Under the pieces are notes generated by a model, which did not search any database, was not told where the DNA came from, and saw nothing but the letters and a program-made list of their open reading frames with translations. From assembly GCF_017916365.1 (NCBI RefSeq), contig NZ_JAFMSU010000003.1, forward strand, positions 1,178,001 through 1,242,000: a stretch of 64,000 bases of DNA, in the 5' to 3' direction. Within the stretch, counting starts at the first letter, position 1, and the number at the start of each line of letters is the position of its first letter. Of the stretch, positions 48,960-58,171 are shown in pieces. The position numbers were made by a program, and so were the translations under genes. This DNA is from Rufibacter roseolus (GTDB lineage: Bacteria > Bacteroidota > Bacteroidia > Cytophagales > Hymenobacteraceae).

Positions 48960-49952
48960 TTAACTGATCGGCACCTTCCGGAGGATGGCCTCCACGAAAT
49001 CCTTCGTCTGCACGTTGTCAGCCTCGGCCTCGTAGTTCAGGATCACGCGGTGGCTCAAGACGTCTGAGGCGATTTCTTTGATATCCTCGGGCAGTACGTA
49101 GTCGCGCTCGTCAAAGAAGGCCACGGCTTTGGCCGCCAGGTTCAGGGCAATACTAGCCCGCGGTGATACCCCGAACTGCAGGTACTGGGCGAAATCATTG
49201 AGGTCATAATCGGCGGGACGGCGGGTGGCAAAGACCAGCTCAATGATGTAACGCTCCAGGGTCTCGGAGATCTGCACCTGGTTTATCTCGTTCCGGATGT
49301 CGAAGATGTCCTGCTTGGTGAGGATGGTGTTGACCGTGCTGCTGTAAGACAGGTTAGACATGCGGCGCATCACCTCCAGTTCATCGGCCTTGGAAAGGTA
49401 GTCCACGTAGACTTTCATCATGAAACGGTCTACCTGAGCCTCGGGTAGCGGGTAGGTTCCCTCCTGCTCCACCGGGTTCTGGGTGGCCAGCACCAGGAAA
49501 GGCAGATCCAGCCGATAGGTCTTCTCGCCGATGGTCACCTGCTTCTCCTGCATAGCCTCCAGCAGCGCCGACTGCACCTTGGCCGGCGAGCGATTCACCT
49601 CATCAGCTAAGATCAGGTTGGCGAAAATGGGACCTTTCTTTACCTCAAATGCTGAGGAACTCTGGTTATAGATCATGGTGCCCACCAGGTCTGAGGGCAA
49701 TAAGTCTGGGGTAAACTGGATGCGCTGGAAGTTCAGGTGCAGCACTTTGGCCAGCGTATTGATGGTCAAAGTCTTGGCCAGGCCCGGTACGCCCTCTAGC
49801 AAGATGTGCCCGTTCGTGAACAGGCCAATGAGCAGTCGGTTCACCATGTATTGCTGGCCCACTACCACTTTGCTCATCTCCCTGAAGACCTGCTTTATCT
49901 TCAGCTGGTGTTCGCGAATCTTTTCCTGGTATGAGAGTTCTTCGGTCTGCAT
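48960..49952 (-). CDS. MoxR-family AAA+ ATPase
   Basis: 330 aa, full length. Walker A is GVPGLAKT (54-61), Walker B LILADE (113-118), sensor 1 LVLATQNP, Arg finger region QVDRFMMKV, sensor 2 and the MoxR lid (SPRASIALNLAAKAVAFFDERDYVLPEDI). MoxR proteins act as chaperones that mature partner proteins, often with DUF58 and von Willebrand A domain genes (BatA/B). None of these partners follow here, which is unusual. Cytoplasmic. Starts 55 bp downstream of the DUF486 gene on the same strand. Confidence 0.94.
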   Translation of the reverse strand: MQTEELSYQEKIREHQLKIKQVFREMSKVVVGQQYMVNRLLIGLFTNGHILLEGVPGLAKTLTINTLAKVLHLNFQRIQFTPDLLPSDLVGTMIYNQSSSAFEVKKGPIFANLILADEVNRSPAKVQSALLEAMQEKQVTIGEKTYRLDLPFLVLATQNPVEQEGTYPLPEAQVDRFMMKVYVDYLSKADELEVMRRMSNLSYSSTVNTILTKQDIFDIRNEINQVQISETLERYIIELVFATRRPADYDLNDFAQYLQFGVSPRASIALNLAAKAVAFFDERDYVLPEDIKEIASDVLSHRVILNYEAEADNVQTKDFVEAILRKVPIS

Positions 49953-50007
49953 CTACTCTTTTAATTACTAATCGGCTAAGGTAACCATTCTGTTGGATAC
50001 TCTTGGT

Positions 50008-50379
50008 CTACCACTTCTTAAAGACAAAGAAAACCGCCAGTACCAACAGGGCAAAACCCACCAAATGGTTCCATGCCAGCTTCTCTGATTTAAACACATA
50101 CACCGTCACCAGCGTGAAAACAGACAGGGAAATGACTTCCTGCAGGGTCTTGAGTTCAAAGAGGGAGAAAGGTCCTCCGTTCTCACGATACCCCAGTTTG
50201 TTGGCCGGCACCTGGAATATGTACTCAAAGAACGCCAATCCCCAGCTGATGAGTATAACGCTCACCAAACCCAGTTTCTGCAGCGCCGTGAATCTTTTGA
50301 AGTACAGGTGCCCATACCACGCAAAGGTCATAAAGAGGTTAGACAGACACAGCAGAAAAATGGTATAGAATGCTTTCAT
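50008..50379 (-). CDS. DUF486 (DMT-like) membrane protein
   Basis: 123 aa with four membrane helices and no large loops. The blocks FMTFAWYGHLYF, LISWGLAFFEYIFQVPANKLGY and LKTLQEVISLSVFTLVTVYVFK are characteristic of the DUF486 family of the drug/metabolite transporter superfamily. Function unknown; small DMT proteins dimerise. Inner membrane. Upstream of moxR on the same strand, perhaps co-transcribed. Confidence 0.93.
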   Translation of the reverse strand: MKAFYTIFLLCLSNLFMTFAWYGHLYFKRFTALQKLGLVSVILISWGLAFFEYIFQVPANKLGYRENGGPFSLFELKTLQEVISLSVFTLVTVYVFKSEKLAWNHLVGFALLVLAVFFVFKKW

Positions 50380-51018
50380 GTGATTTTACTTAAAACAACC
50401 AATAAGCGCCTGGAGCGCCAATTCTGATCTGCGGTTAACCAGGATACAGCAGCCTGCAAACTATTGCTGGCCCTGCTCCAGGACGAATGGTTTAGCGCCT
50501 GTTTTCCTAAAAACGGCCCGAAAACAAAGTTGCTATCTGTCTGCCTCAATACAATACTAATCTGGACAAATTTCCACTTCCATTATCAAAAGCTTCTTAC
50601 GGGATTAACCATAAATTACATTATATAAGAACAATATACCTTTCAAGATATATAATTAATTACATTAAAGCATTTTCATAATTAAATATAATTATTTCAA
50701 TTCACTAAAAGACTACCCATAAACACACATCCAAATCAATGAATAAACACCCTCTAAAAAGATACAAATTCAACAAGCTAAACCTGTTTAAAAAGCTCAA
50801 TAAACGCCAATAAACCCATTCACAACTAATTCAGGATCAATTCATCGGTTAAAACAGGCATTTTATCGAAATCAAGAACAACCTGGATAAAATTGCATAA
50901 TTTTGAAGCAAAATTCACAACAAGAAAAGCAGAAGCTTATAGCAATATTGATTTCGTCAAGTTTTCAATAAAGTATTAGCAGAATAACGCTCCAGATTAT
51001 TCCATTTCATTCCCCTAT
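50380..51018. other. Intergenic region before the DUF11 gene
   Basis: 639 bp between divergent genes. A dispersed palindrome is at 50488-50528. From about 50570 it is strongly AT-rich. A -7 box TAATTTTG at 50898-50905 could start the DUF11 transcript with a leader of about 110 nt; I find no good -33 box. No ORF or RNA gene was recognised. Confidence 0.5.
50488..50528. repeat. Dispersed intergenic palindrome, copy 23
   Basis: GGTTTAGCGCCTGTTTTCC then TAAAAACGGCCCGAAAACAAAG, between divergent genes. Confidence 0.7.
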
Positions 51019-54000
51019 ATGGCACAAGTTTTACGCCTTCTGGTTTTTGCCTTTGCTTTCTTCCCGCTCACCTTGTTTGCCGAAGGATCAAAGCAGCTTA
51101 CCCCCAACAAATCTTCTTCAGCCCTCACCAGTCCCCTCAACGACAAGGTCGGGTATCTGGCACATGACGCCAACTTACCCAGCGCCTCTGGGGTGGCCAT
51201 CACCTCGCTCAGTTTCCTGAAACCGGCCGGATTCAGCCGCAACGGCGCCACGTACTCCAAAGACCACCGCCTGTATATAAGATTAAAGGCCGGCGAAACG
51301 CTTTACTATGGCGTGCACCGCGCCATCCATGACCAAACCTCTGCCAACCAGGCGGATTTAACTCTTACCCTGCGGCGCACCAATGTAGCCACTGGCATAG
51401 ATGATGCATCCTGGTCGCAAGCCAACACCTTAGAGGCCAACACAAAATCTACCAGAGACATGCTGCTGGTGGCCAACCAGAACGGGGTGATTGATGATGC
51501 CACCGAGGCGGAGAACGGCCCTAACAGACCCGCCCTTGGCGGAAAAGCGGCCGTCACCAATGGTTATACACCTCTGTCTATCACCAATAACACCGGAACT
51601 GACTACGATTATTACGTAGAATTCACCCAAGCCGGGGAAAGCACCTGGACCGATGACGGACGGCGCTTTTCGGTGTATGATCTTTGGGACTTCACCGTGA
51701 TAGATGCCACGGGCACCGAAAGACAAGGCCGCATGCGCAGCAAGCTGTGGTCTTTCTCTGCGGGCGGCACGGCCAACGTTTTCTCCAAGGACTTCAACTT
51801 GTTCCCACTTGTCCCCAGCGAAGACCAACCGGGGAAATTCTTCGTGAAGAAAATAGAACTGGCTGGCATTGCGCCCCAGAACTTTTTCCGGTTCGTGACC
51901 AACAGTTTCGGGTCCAACACTACGGCCGGAGCCACTGCCAGCGAGAGACGGAAAAGCCAGACAAGCCAAACCGATTACCCAGAGTACTTCAACTTTGTGA
52001 ATGACCCAGACCCTGCCATCTGGCCCAGCGCTACGGCTCCCACCTTCTCCGTGAGCCTGGCCTCTAGTTGCAACACCACCACCGGCGGCGGCAAGACCTT
52101 ATTCAACCTCAACACCTCAGAGCGCAGCACCTTCCTGGTGCTCATCAACCTGGACGGCACCCCCGGTTACCAAACCAATGGTGCCGACGTACTACTGGAA
52201 TCTTCCGGCGACAAAGGAACCCGGTCGGTGGAATGGAACGGCTTGAACGGCTTAGGACAGCCTGTGGCCAAAAATACCACCCTCAATTACATGTTCCGGA
52301 ACGGTAGCATGCCGGTGAACTTCCCGGTATGGGATGCGGAATGGAACGATGGCTTCAGGGTGATGGATGTACGCCCGCTTGCTCCCGGCACAACGTCTCC
52401 TGAGTATTCATTGCTTTACTGGGATGACAACAACCTTCCCACTAGCTCCTTCCCTTCCCGCTCTGAGCTCTTCGGGGCTGTTTCCAGTACCGGCGTACAC
52501 ACCTGGGGCTCTGCCACTACTACAGCCGGAGACTTGAAGACCGTGAACACCTGGACGTACGGCTACACTTCCTCCAGCCAGCAGTCCTCCACCTTTACCT
52601 ATGACTGCAGCGCAGATGTAGCGGTTACCAACATAGCCTCCACTGCCCCCTTTGGCGTGGGTAAAGAATTCACTTATACCGTTACGGCAACCAACAACGG
52701 TCCGCTACCAGCTACCAACGTGATCGTGACAGACAAACTGGACGCTTCGCTTCTTCAGTTCATTAGCGCGTCAGATGCGGGTTACAACAGCAGTACCGGC
52801 GCCTGGAACGTGGGTACTTTGGCGGTAGGCGCCTCCAAGACCCTCACCATTACGGTTAAACCACTGGCGGCAGGCACCATTTCCACAACTGCTTCCCAAA
52901 CCCACACCGAGTCCGATAACGTCACCTCTAACAACAGCGCCACTGCCACTATTCAGGTACAGCCTTCTGCAGACATCCAGGTGCTGAATTCCTCAGACAA
53001 ATCAACCTACAGCAATGGCGAGATTGTCTCCTATACTCTGACTGCCAAAAACCTGGGCCCTAATGCGGCTACCGGGGTAACGGTCTCCACAAACCTGCCC
53101 GATGGCTTTGTGCCTCTTAATGCTACTACCACCCCCGGTTTCGATGCCTCTACCGGTACCTGGAATGTTGGGAATCTGGCCTTGAATGAAACCAAAACCA
53201 TCACGCTTCAGGCGCAGGTTACCAAAATTGGCACATATACCAGTACGGCCATCTTGGGTAGCCGCACCGGCTATGAACTTGATAATAACGGCAGCAACAA
53301 CACTTCCTCTAACACTGTCACGGTGGCACCGGCCGCAGATATCGCGGTAACCAATGTGGTATCCAATCTTACTCCTGCCCAGGGCGAAACGGTTACGTAC
53401 ACCATCAAGGCAGTGAACAACGGACCTAACAACGCCACCAACGTTTCGGTAGCGAACCAGTTACCGGCCGGATTGACTATCATTGGATCTTCCGCAAGCT
53501 CCGGCACCTTTGATGCGGCTTCTGGCACCTGGTCGGTGGGAACAATCGTAACGAACGGCTCTCAGACGCTGACCATCACGGCAAAACCTACGGCAACGGG
53601 TGCCTTGACTCTTTCCTCTACCCAGTCACACTCAGAATTTGACGGGCAGAGCAGCAACAACACGGCCAGCAGCACCATCACTGTTAGGGCAACCGCTGAT
53701 GTAGCCGTGACCAACGTGATCACCTCCCCAGTGAAGACCACCTATGCCAATGGCGATGAAGTAACCTACACGGTAACGGCAACCAACATCGGACCAAGCG
53801 CCGCCACCATTGTAGTAGTAACAGACAAGCTTCCTACCGCCCTGACGTTTGTGAGCGCCACCAACTCCAGCGGCACCGGAGCCTATGATGCCTCAGCAGG
53901 CACCTGGTCGGTGGGCACTTTAGCCAACGGCGCCTCTGCCACGCTTACGTTAGTAGCCAAGGTAAACCAAAGCGCGATCATCACTACTACGGCTACCCAA

Positions 54001-57000
54001 ACCCATACCGAGTACGACAACACCAACGGCAACAACAGCGCCTCTAACTCCATTACCTCTGGTACCGGCACCATCACAGCCGACATCAAAGTAACTACGG
54101 GAATGTCTGCAGGTCCATATTACACAGGCAAACAACTTACCTTGGGCGTAAGGGTAGACAACACCGGCCCTGATGCCGCTACCGGAGTTTCTATTAACGC
54201 ATTGGTGCCCGCCGGTTTCACCTTGGTAAGCGCCTCTCCTAAGGCAGGCACTTATGATGCGGCTACCGGCATCTGGAACCTGGGCAACTTGGCCGCGGGC
54301 AGTTACACCGGCATGAATCTGGTGGTAGTGCCCAACGTGGATAATTCAACAAATGGCAACAAAGACTACACCTTCACCGTTGCCAAACGGACAGAAAACG
54401 AATACGACGGCAACCCAGGCAACAACACTGCCTCTACCACCTTTACGGTACAAAAGGCAGCCGATGCTGCCGTAAGCATATCCGTTACAGGAGATGTGAA
54501 TAGCGTTTACTACAAAGGCGTGACGGAAGCTACTTTCACCCTGAAAGTCACCAACAATGGTCCCGATAGAATCACTAACTTATTAGGAAGCGATACTCGT
54601 ACCGGCACCATCAAATTCACCTACGCCGAACCAGGCAAAGGCTACAATCCGGACACTGGCGAATGGATCATTGATGCCTTAGAACCTGGTCAATCTATAA
54701 CATTGGTAGTGAAAGGCATTCCTAACACCACCGGACGCCTGAACCTGGGCGGCGAAATTATTTCTGCTGACCAGAAGGACCTGAACCCGGAAAACAACAA
54801 AGCGGTAGCCCTGATCAACGTGGTGCCTGCGGTGGATTTACAGGTTACCAACACCGCTGCTGCCGGACCTTACTACAACGGTGAGAATACTACCTTCAAC
54901 GTTTCTGTCAAGAACAACAGCACAGATGCCGCTACCGGAGTGAAGATTGAAGATGTGCTGCCCGCAGGCCTTACATTGGTGAGCGTGGCTCCTTCAGTAG
55001 GTACTTATGATGCTACTTCTGGCATCTGGACTTTGGGCACCGACTTACTGGCTGGCTCCACCGAGACCCTGGTTTTAACCGTGAAGCCAACCTCCGGCAG
55101 CACTTTCACAACTACAGCTTTTGTGAAAGCTGTGAATGAGTACGAAAGCAATTCAACCAACAATTCTGCTACCACCCAGATAACCGTACAGAAAACCGCT
55201 GACATTGTGGTAGGTAGTTCTATTGCAGCAGGTCCTTACTATGTAGGAGGACAATACCAGGTAACCATTACGGCTACCAACGCAGGCCCCGACCCTGCTA
55301 CAGGCGTAGCGGTTTCCGCAAGTGGAGGAGCCGGTTTAAGACCAATAGCAGGCAGCGGAAAAGCAGACCCTGGCACAAGCTATGCCCAGGGTGTTTGGAC
55401 CGTTGGCGACCTTGGAGTTGGTGAAACAAAGACATTCACCTTCCTGGTGGAGCCTCTTACCACGGGTACCCTCAACAGTTTGGGTTACAAATCAGCCCAA
55501 ACCGAATTTGACCCTAACGGCGGCAGTACTCCTAACGGCAACAACAGTACCGTGGTAAGCTTTAATGTAGAAGACCGGCCAGCGATTGCAAAGGTGGTCA
55601 ACACAGACAAGCACATGTTCCTGTTCAAAACCGGTGACCATATTGTAGAGTTCACAGACCCAGATGGCCTTATTGAAAACGCCAGGATCCTGAACGGCAC
55701 CTTACCGGCCGGAACGCGCCTAGAGCATGACGGAACCCTGGAAGTAGACTATAGATTTCATCTGGTACCAGGCACGTACACCCTCACCATTGAGACAACC
55801 GACGCCCAAGGTGATATCTCAGTGAACACCTTCACCTACAAAATTTCCGGTGACTGGGATAAAGACGGGATAGACGATATCTATGATTTAGACGACAACA
55901 ATGATGGGGTGATCACGGAACCAGGCGCGGTAGACCCAACTGGTGACGACAATAAAGATGGTATCCCCAACTACCTGGACAAAACCTTTGTGCACCCGGT
56001 GTATGGCGCCTTCCAGGACAAAAACCATGACGATATTAATGACGCCTTTGACCTGGATCTGGATGGTTTGATCAGAGGATTTGACATTGACATTGACGGA
56101 GACGGCATCACCAATGCCATTGAGGCAAACGGGGGCACCGCACCAGCTGGCTACAATCCATCCACCGGAACCTTTACTGGTGGGGTGAATGCACAGGGTA
56201 TTCCGCTGGCTATCTTAGACACCAATGGCAAGAACATCCTGCCCAACCCCGATACTGATAAAGACGGATTCCGTGACATCGAGGACATCGACTCAGACGA
56301 TGACGGCATCCTGGATGTGTACGAGGCCCAGGCTACCCAGGCTTTTGCGAACGGCTTGGGAACAGACAGCGACTTTGACGGCTTAAAAGATGGGCATGAT
56401 CCTGAATCAGGCGGCAAGGCCATTACTCCGGTAGACACTGACAAAGACAGCAAGCCCGATTACCTTGACAGAGACAGCGACGGTGATTTCACCCCAGACT
56501 ATGTAGAGGCCTTTGATGACAATAATGATGGTACCTCCATGGATGACTTACTGGAGCGCGCCCGGATCTTTGAAGAAGTGAACCAGAAAGGCTGGTACGT
56601 AAACTCAGACAAAGACGCTACTGGCACTCCTAAATGGATGGCCTCTAACAATGGCTCTCCGGCTTATCTCACACCAAGTAGTGCATATTACCATGATACA
56701 GACCAGGATGGTATGGTAGACCTTTTTGACACGGAAAACGGTGGACGCGCCGCCTCCTTACAAACCACCAATGGGGAATACTCTTACCGTTCAGCCTCTA
56801 TGGTAACCCCACTGCCGGTAACCCTGACCAGTTTCACGGCCAAAGCGCAGAAAGAGGACGTGCTGTTGAACTGGACCACGGCCGCCGAGAAGGACAACGA
56901 CTTCTTCCAGGTGGAGCGCAGTATGGACGGCAAGAACTTCAGCGCCATCGGGCAGGTGAAGGGTAACGGCAACAGCAACGTGCGGGTGGACTACAGCTTC

Positions 57001-57360
57001 CTGGACGGCAAAGCCCCTAGCGGCACCGCCTACTACCGCCTCAAGCAGGTGGATTATGACGGCAAGCATGAGTACAGCAAGATCGTAGTCGTGCAGACCA
57101 AAGCAGTAGCTGCCACTCAGGTGACAATGAAAGCTTACCCGAACCCAACCGCCGATATGGTGTCCCTTGACCTGACTTCCTTGTCAAGTTCAACAGTAAC
57201 CATTAGTGTATATGCTTTGGATGGTCACTTGGTGAAAACCCAGCAAGTGGAAGGCGGAGTTGTGCAAATACTTGATCTGACGAAGTTCGCAGCGGGCACT
57301 TACCTCCTCAAAATCAAGGGAGCAGAAGTAGACGTAGTCACTAGAGTAGTGAAGCGGTAA
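51019..57360 (+). CDS. Giant T9SS-secreted DUF11-repeat protein with calcium-binding repeats
   Basis: 2113 aa with a signal peptide (MAQVLRLLVFAFAFFPLTLFA). Residues about 30-530 are a unique N-terminal region. From about 532 to 1520 there are eight DUF11 Ig-like repeats of about 120 aa, each starting A-D-I/V-x-V-T-N and holding Y-T-V-T-x-x-N-x-G-P and W-x-V-G-x-L. An Ig-like domain follows, then (about 1613-1910) many thrombospondin type 3-like acidic loops (DWDKDGIDDIYDLDDNNDG, DTDKDGFRDIEDIDSDDDG) that would bind calcium. The C-terminus has a fibronectin-like module (about 1932-2032) and a T9SS type A sorting domain (AYPNPTADMVSLDL...TRVVKR). Inferred role: long surface adhesin or matrix protein. 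It shares its C-terminal cassette with the next large gene. Confidence 0.93.
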   Translation: MAQVLRLLVFAFAFFPLTLFAEGSKQLTPNKSSSALTSPLNDKVGYLAHDANLPSASGVAITSLSFLKPAGFSRNGATYSKDHRLYIRLKAGETLYYGVHRAIHDQTSANQADLTLTLRRTNVATGIDDASWSQANTLEANTKSTRDMLLVANQNGVIDDATEAENGPNRPALGGKAAVTNGYTPLSITNNTGTDYDYYVEFTQAGESTWTDDGRRFSVYDLWDFTVIDATGTERQGRMRSKLWSFSAGGTANVFSKDFNLFPLVPSEDQPGKFFVKKIELAGIAPQNFFRFVTNSFGSNTTAGATASERRKSQTSQTDYPEYFNFVNDPDPAIWPSATAPTFSVSLASSCNTTTGGGKTLFNLNTSERSTFLVLINLDGTPGYQTNGADVLLESSGDKGTRSVEWNGLNGLGQPVAKNTTLNYMFRNGSMPVNFPVWDAEWNDGFRVMDVRPLAPGTTSPEYSLLYWDDNNLPTSSFPSRSELFGAVSSTGVHTWGSATTTAGDLKTVNTWTYGYTSSSQQSSTFTYDCSADVAVTNIASTAPFGVGKEFTYTVTATNNGPLPATNVIVTDKLDASLLQFISASDAGYNSSTGAWNVGTLAVGASKTLTITVKPLAAGTISTTASQTHTESDNVTSNNSATATIQVQPSADIQVLNSSDKSTYSNGEIVSYTLTAKNLGPNAATGVTVSTNLPDGFVPLNATTTPGFDASTGTWNVGNLALNETKTITLQAQVTKIGTYTSTAILGSRTGYELDNNGSNNTSSNTVTVAPAADIAVTNVVSNLTPAQGETVTYTIKAVNNGPNNATNVSVANQLPAGLTIIGSSASSGTFDAASGTWSVGTIVTNGSQTLTITAKPTATGALTLSSTQSHSEFDGQSSNNTASSTITVRATADVAVTNVITSPVKTTYANGDEVTYTVTATNIGPSAATIVVVTDKLPTALTFVSATNSSGTGAYDASAGTWSVGTLANGASATLTLVAKVNQSAIITTTATQTHTEYDNTNGNNSASNSITSGTGTITADIKVTTGMSAGPYYTGKQLTLGVRVDNTGPDAATGVSINALVPAGFTLVSASPKAGTYDAATGIWNLGNLAAGSYTGMNLVVVPNVDNSTNGNKDYTFTVAKRTENEYDGNPGNNTASTTFTVQKAADAAVSISVTGDVNSVYYKGVTEATFTLKVTNNGPDRITNLLGSDTRTGTIKFTYAEPGKGYNPDTGEWIIDALEPGQSITLVVKGIPNTTGRLNLGGEIISADQKDLNPENNKAVALINVVPAVDLQVTNTAAAGPYYNGENTTFNVSVKNNSTDAATGVKIEDVLPAGLTLVSVAPSVGTYDATSGIWTLGTDLLAGSTETLVLTVKPTSGSTFTTTAFVKAVNEYESNSTNNSATTQITVQKTADIVVGSSIAAGPYYVGGQYQVTITATNAGPDPATGVAVSASGGAGLRPIAGSGKADPGTSYAQGVWTVGDLGVGETKTFTFLVEPLTTGTLNSLGYKSAQTEFDPNGGSTPNGNNSTVVSFNVEDRPAIAKVVNTDKHMFLFKTGDHIVEFTDPDGLIENARILNGTLPAGTRLEHDGTLEVDYRFHLVPGTYTLTIETTDAQGDISVNTFTYKISGDWDKDGIDDIYDLDDNNDGVITEPGAVDPTGDDNKDGIPNYLDKTFVHPVYGAFQDKNHDDINDAFDLDLDGLIRGFDIDIDGDGITNAIEANGGTAPAGYNPSTGTFTGGVNAQGIPLAILDTNGKNILPNPDTDKDGFRDIEDIDSDDDGILDVYEAQATQAFANGLGTDSDFDGLKDGHDPESGGKAITPVDTDKDSKPDYLDRDSDGDFTPDYVEAFDDNNDGTSMDDLLERARIFEEVNQKGWYVNSDKDATGTPKWMASNNGSPAYLTPSSAYYHDTDQDGMVDLFDTENGGRAASLQTTNGEYSYRSASMVTPLPVTLTSFTAKAQKEDVLLNWTTAAEKDNDFFQVERSMDGKNFSAIGQVKGNGNSNVRVDYSFLDGKAPSGTAYYRLKQVDYDGKHEYSKIVVVQTKAVAATQVTMKAYPNPTADMVSLDLTSLSSSTVTISVYALDGHLVKTQQVEGGVVQILDLTKFAAGTYLLKIKGAEVDVVTRVVKR

Positions 57361-57385
57361 GCAAACTTTTCAGACCAGTTACCTT

Positions 57386-57419
57386 AAGAAGCGGCCCAAC
57401 AGGAGCCGCTTCTTTTCTT
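57386..57419 (+). terminator. Terminator of the DUF11 gene
   Basis: AAGAAGCGGC / GCCGCTTCTT followed by TTCTTT, 26 bp after the stop codon. Confidence 0.85.
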
Positions 57420-57460
57420 TAGTAGTTTATGGATTACCTTTTCGTTTCAGGGCTTCTTTC

Positions 57461-57520
57461 CCTACAGCAAGACAAAACGGGAAGCCTCTTAAGAGGCTTC
57501 CCGTTTTGTCTTGCTGTAGG
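57461..57520. repeat. Perfect 60-bp palindrome
   Basis: Bases 57461-57490 (starting CCTACAGCAAGACAAAACGG) and 57491-57520 (ending CCGTTTTGTCTTGCTGTAGG) are exact reverse complements with no loop and no mismatch. The flanks do not continue the symmetry. It lies 42 bp after a normal terminator. Confidence 0.93.
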
Positions 57521-58171
57521 CCCAGCAGTTCTTTACCCTACTTTCTCAATTAGTACTTGACCCTATCTTTTTTGACTCTACAATGGAGTGACTTGCTTCA
57601 TAAGGTTGACCGTAATATTAGTATCCGCCCCGTTCGTTTGATTAGACTGGAACTACTGTTACTGGTTCTTTCTTCTGCTTGCGATTGCCTAGCCATACAT
57701 AAGGAGCTTACCACAAAGTGTGTTTGACAGCTTCGAGAAAATCTGGGCTTAAAACTTGGTTCACCTTCCCTGTATCTGCGCCTCTGTACATTGCGCTACA
57801 GGCGAGACCATCTCTAAAAATTCTCACAATCAACAACATACGCCTAAAAAATACTTTTCTAAGCACATTTAATTTCATTATTTATTCATATATGAATTTA
57901 TTAACCTAAAATTTACCTATACTTAATTATAATATAATTATTTACTTGGAAACTTTAATTTAAAATTCTAAGTTTGTTATTCATTAGCAAACATTTATAA
58001 AATATATAAACAGGATACTATCAAAGCCTCCCCTAGGCTTAGTTTTTAGATAGCAATCTAAGTAAACCTTATTAGTTGAGTTACAACCTTGGTTCTACCC
58101 TATAACCAAGCTTATTATATATAACATTTACAATAAAAAATTATAATTAACACCATTTTATAAGCACAGGT
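57521..58171. other. AT-rich intergenic region before the YDG gene
   Basis: 650 bp, very AT-rich from 57830 on. A frame at 57718-57909 has no family likeness and is not called. No clear promoter, RNA gene or dispersed palindrome was recognised; the leader of the YDG gene must start here. Confidence 0.5.

Noticed and set aside
57718-57909. 63-codon plus-strand frame before the YDG gene
   Set aside because: AT-rich noncoding composition and no recognisable start region.
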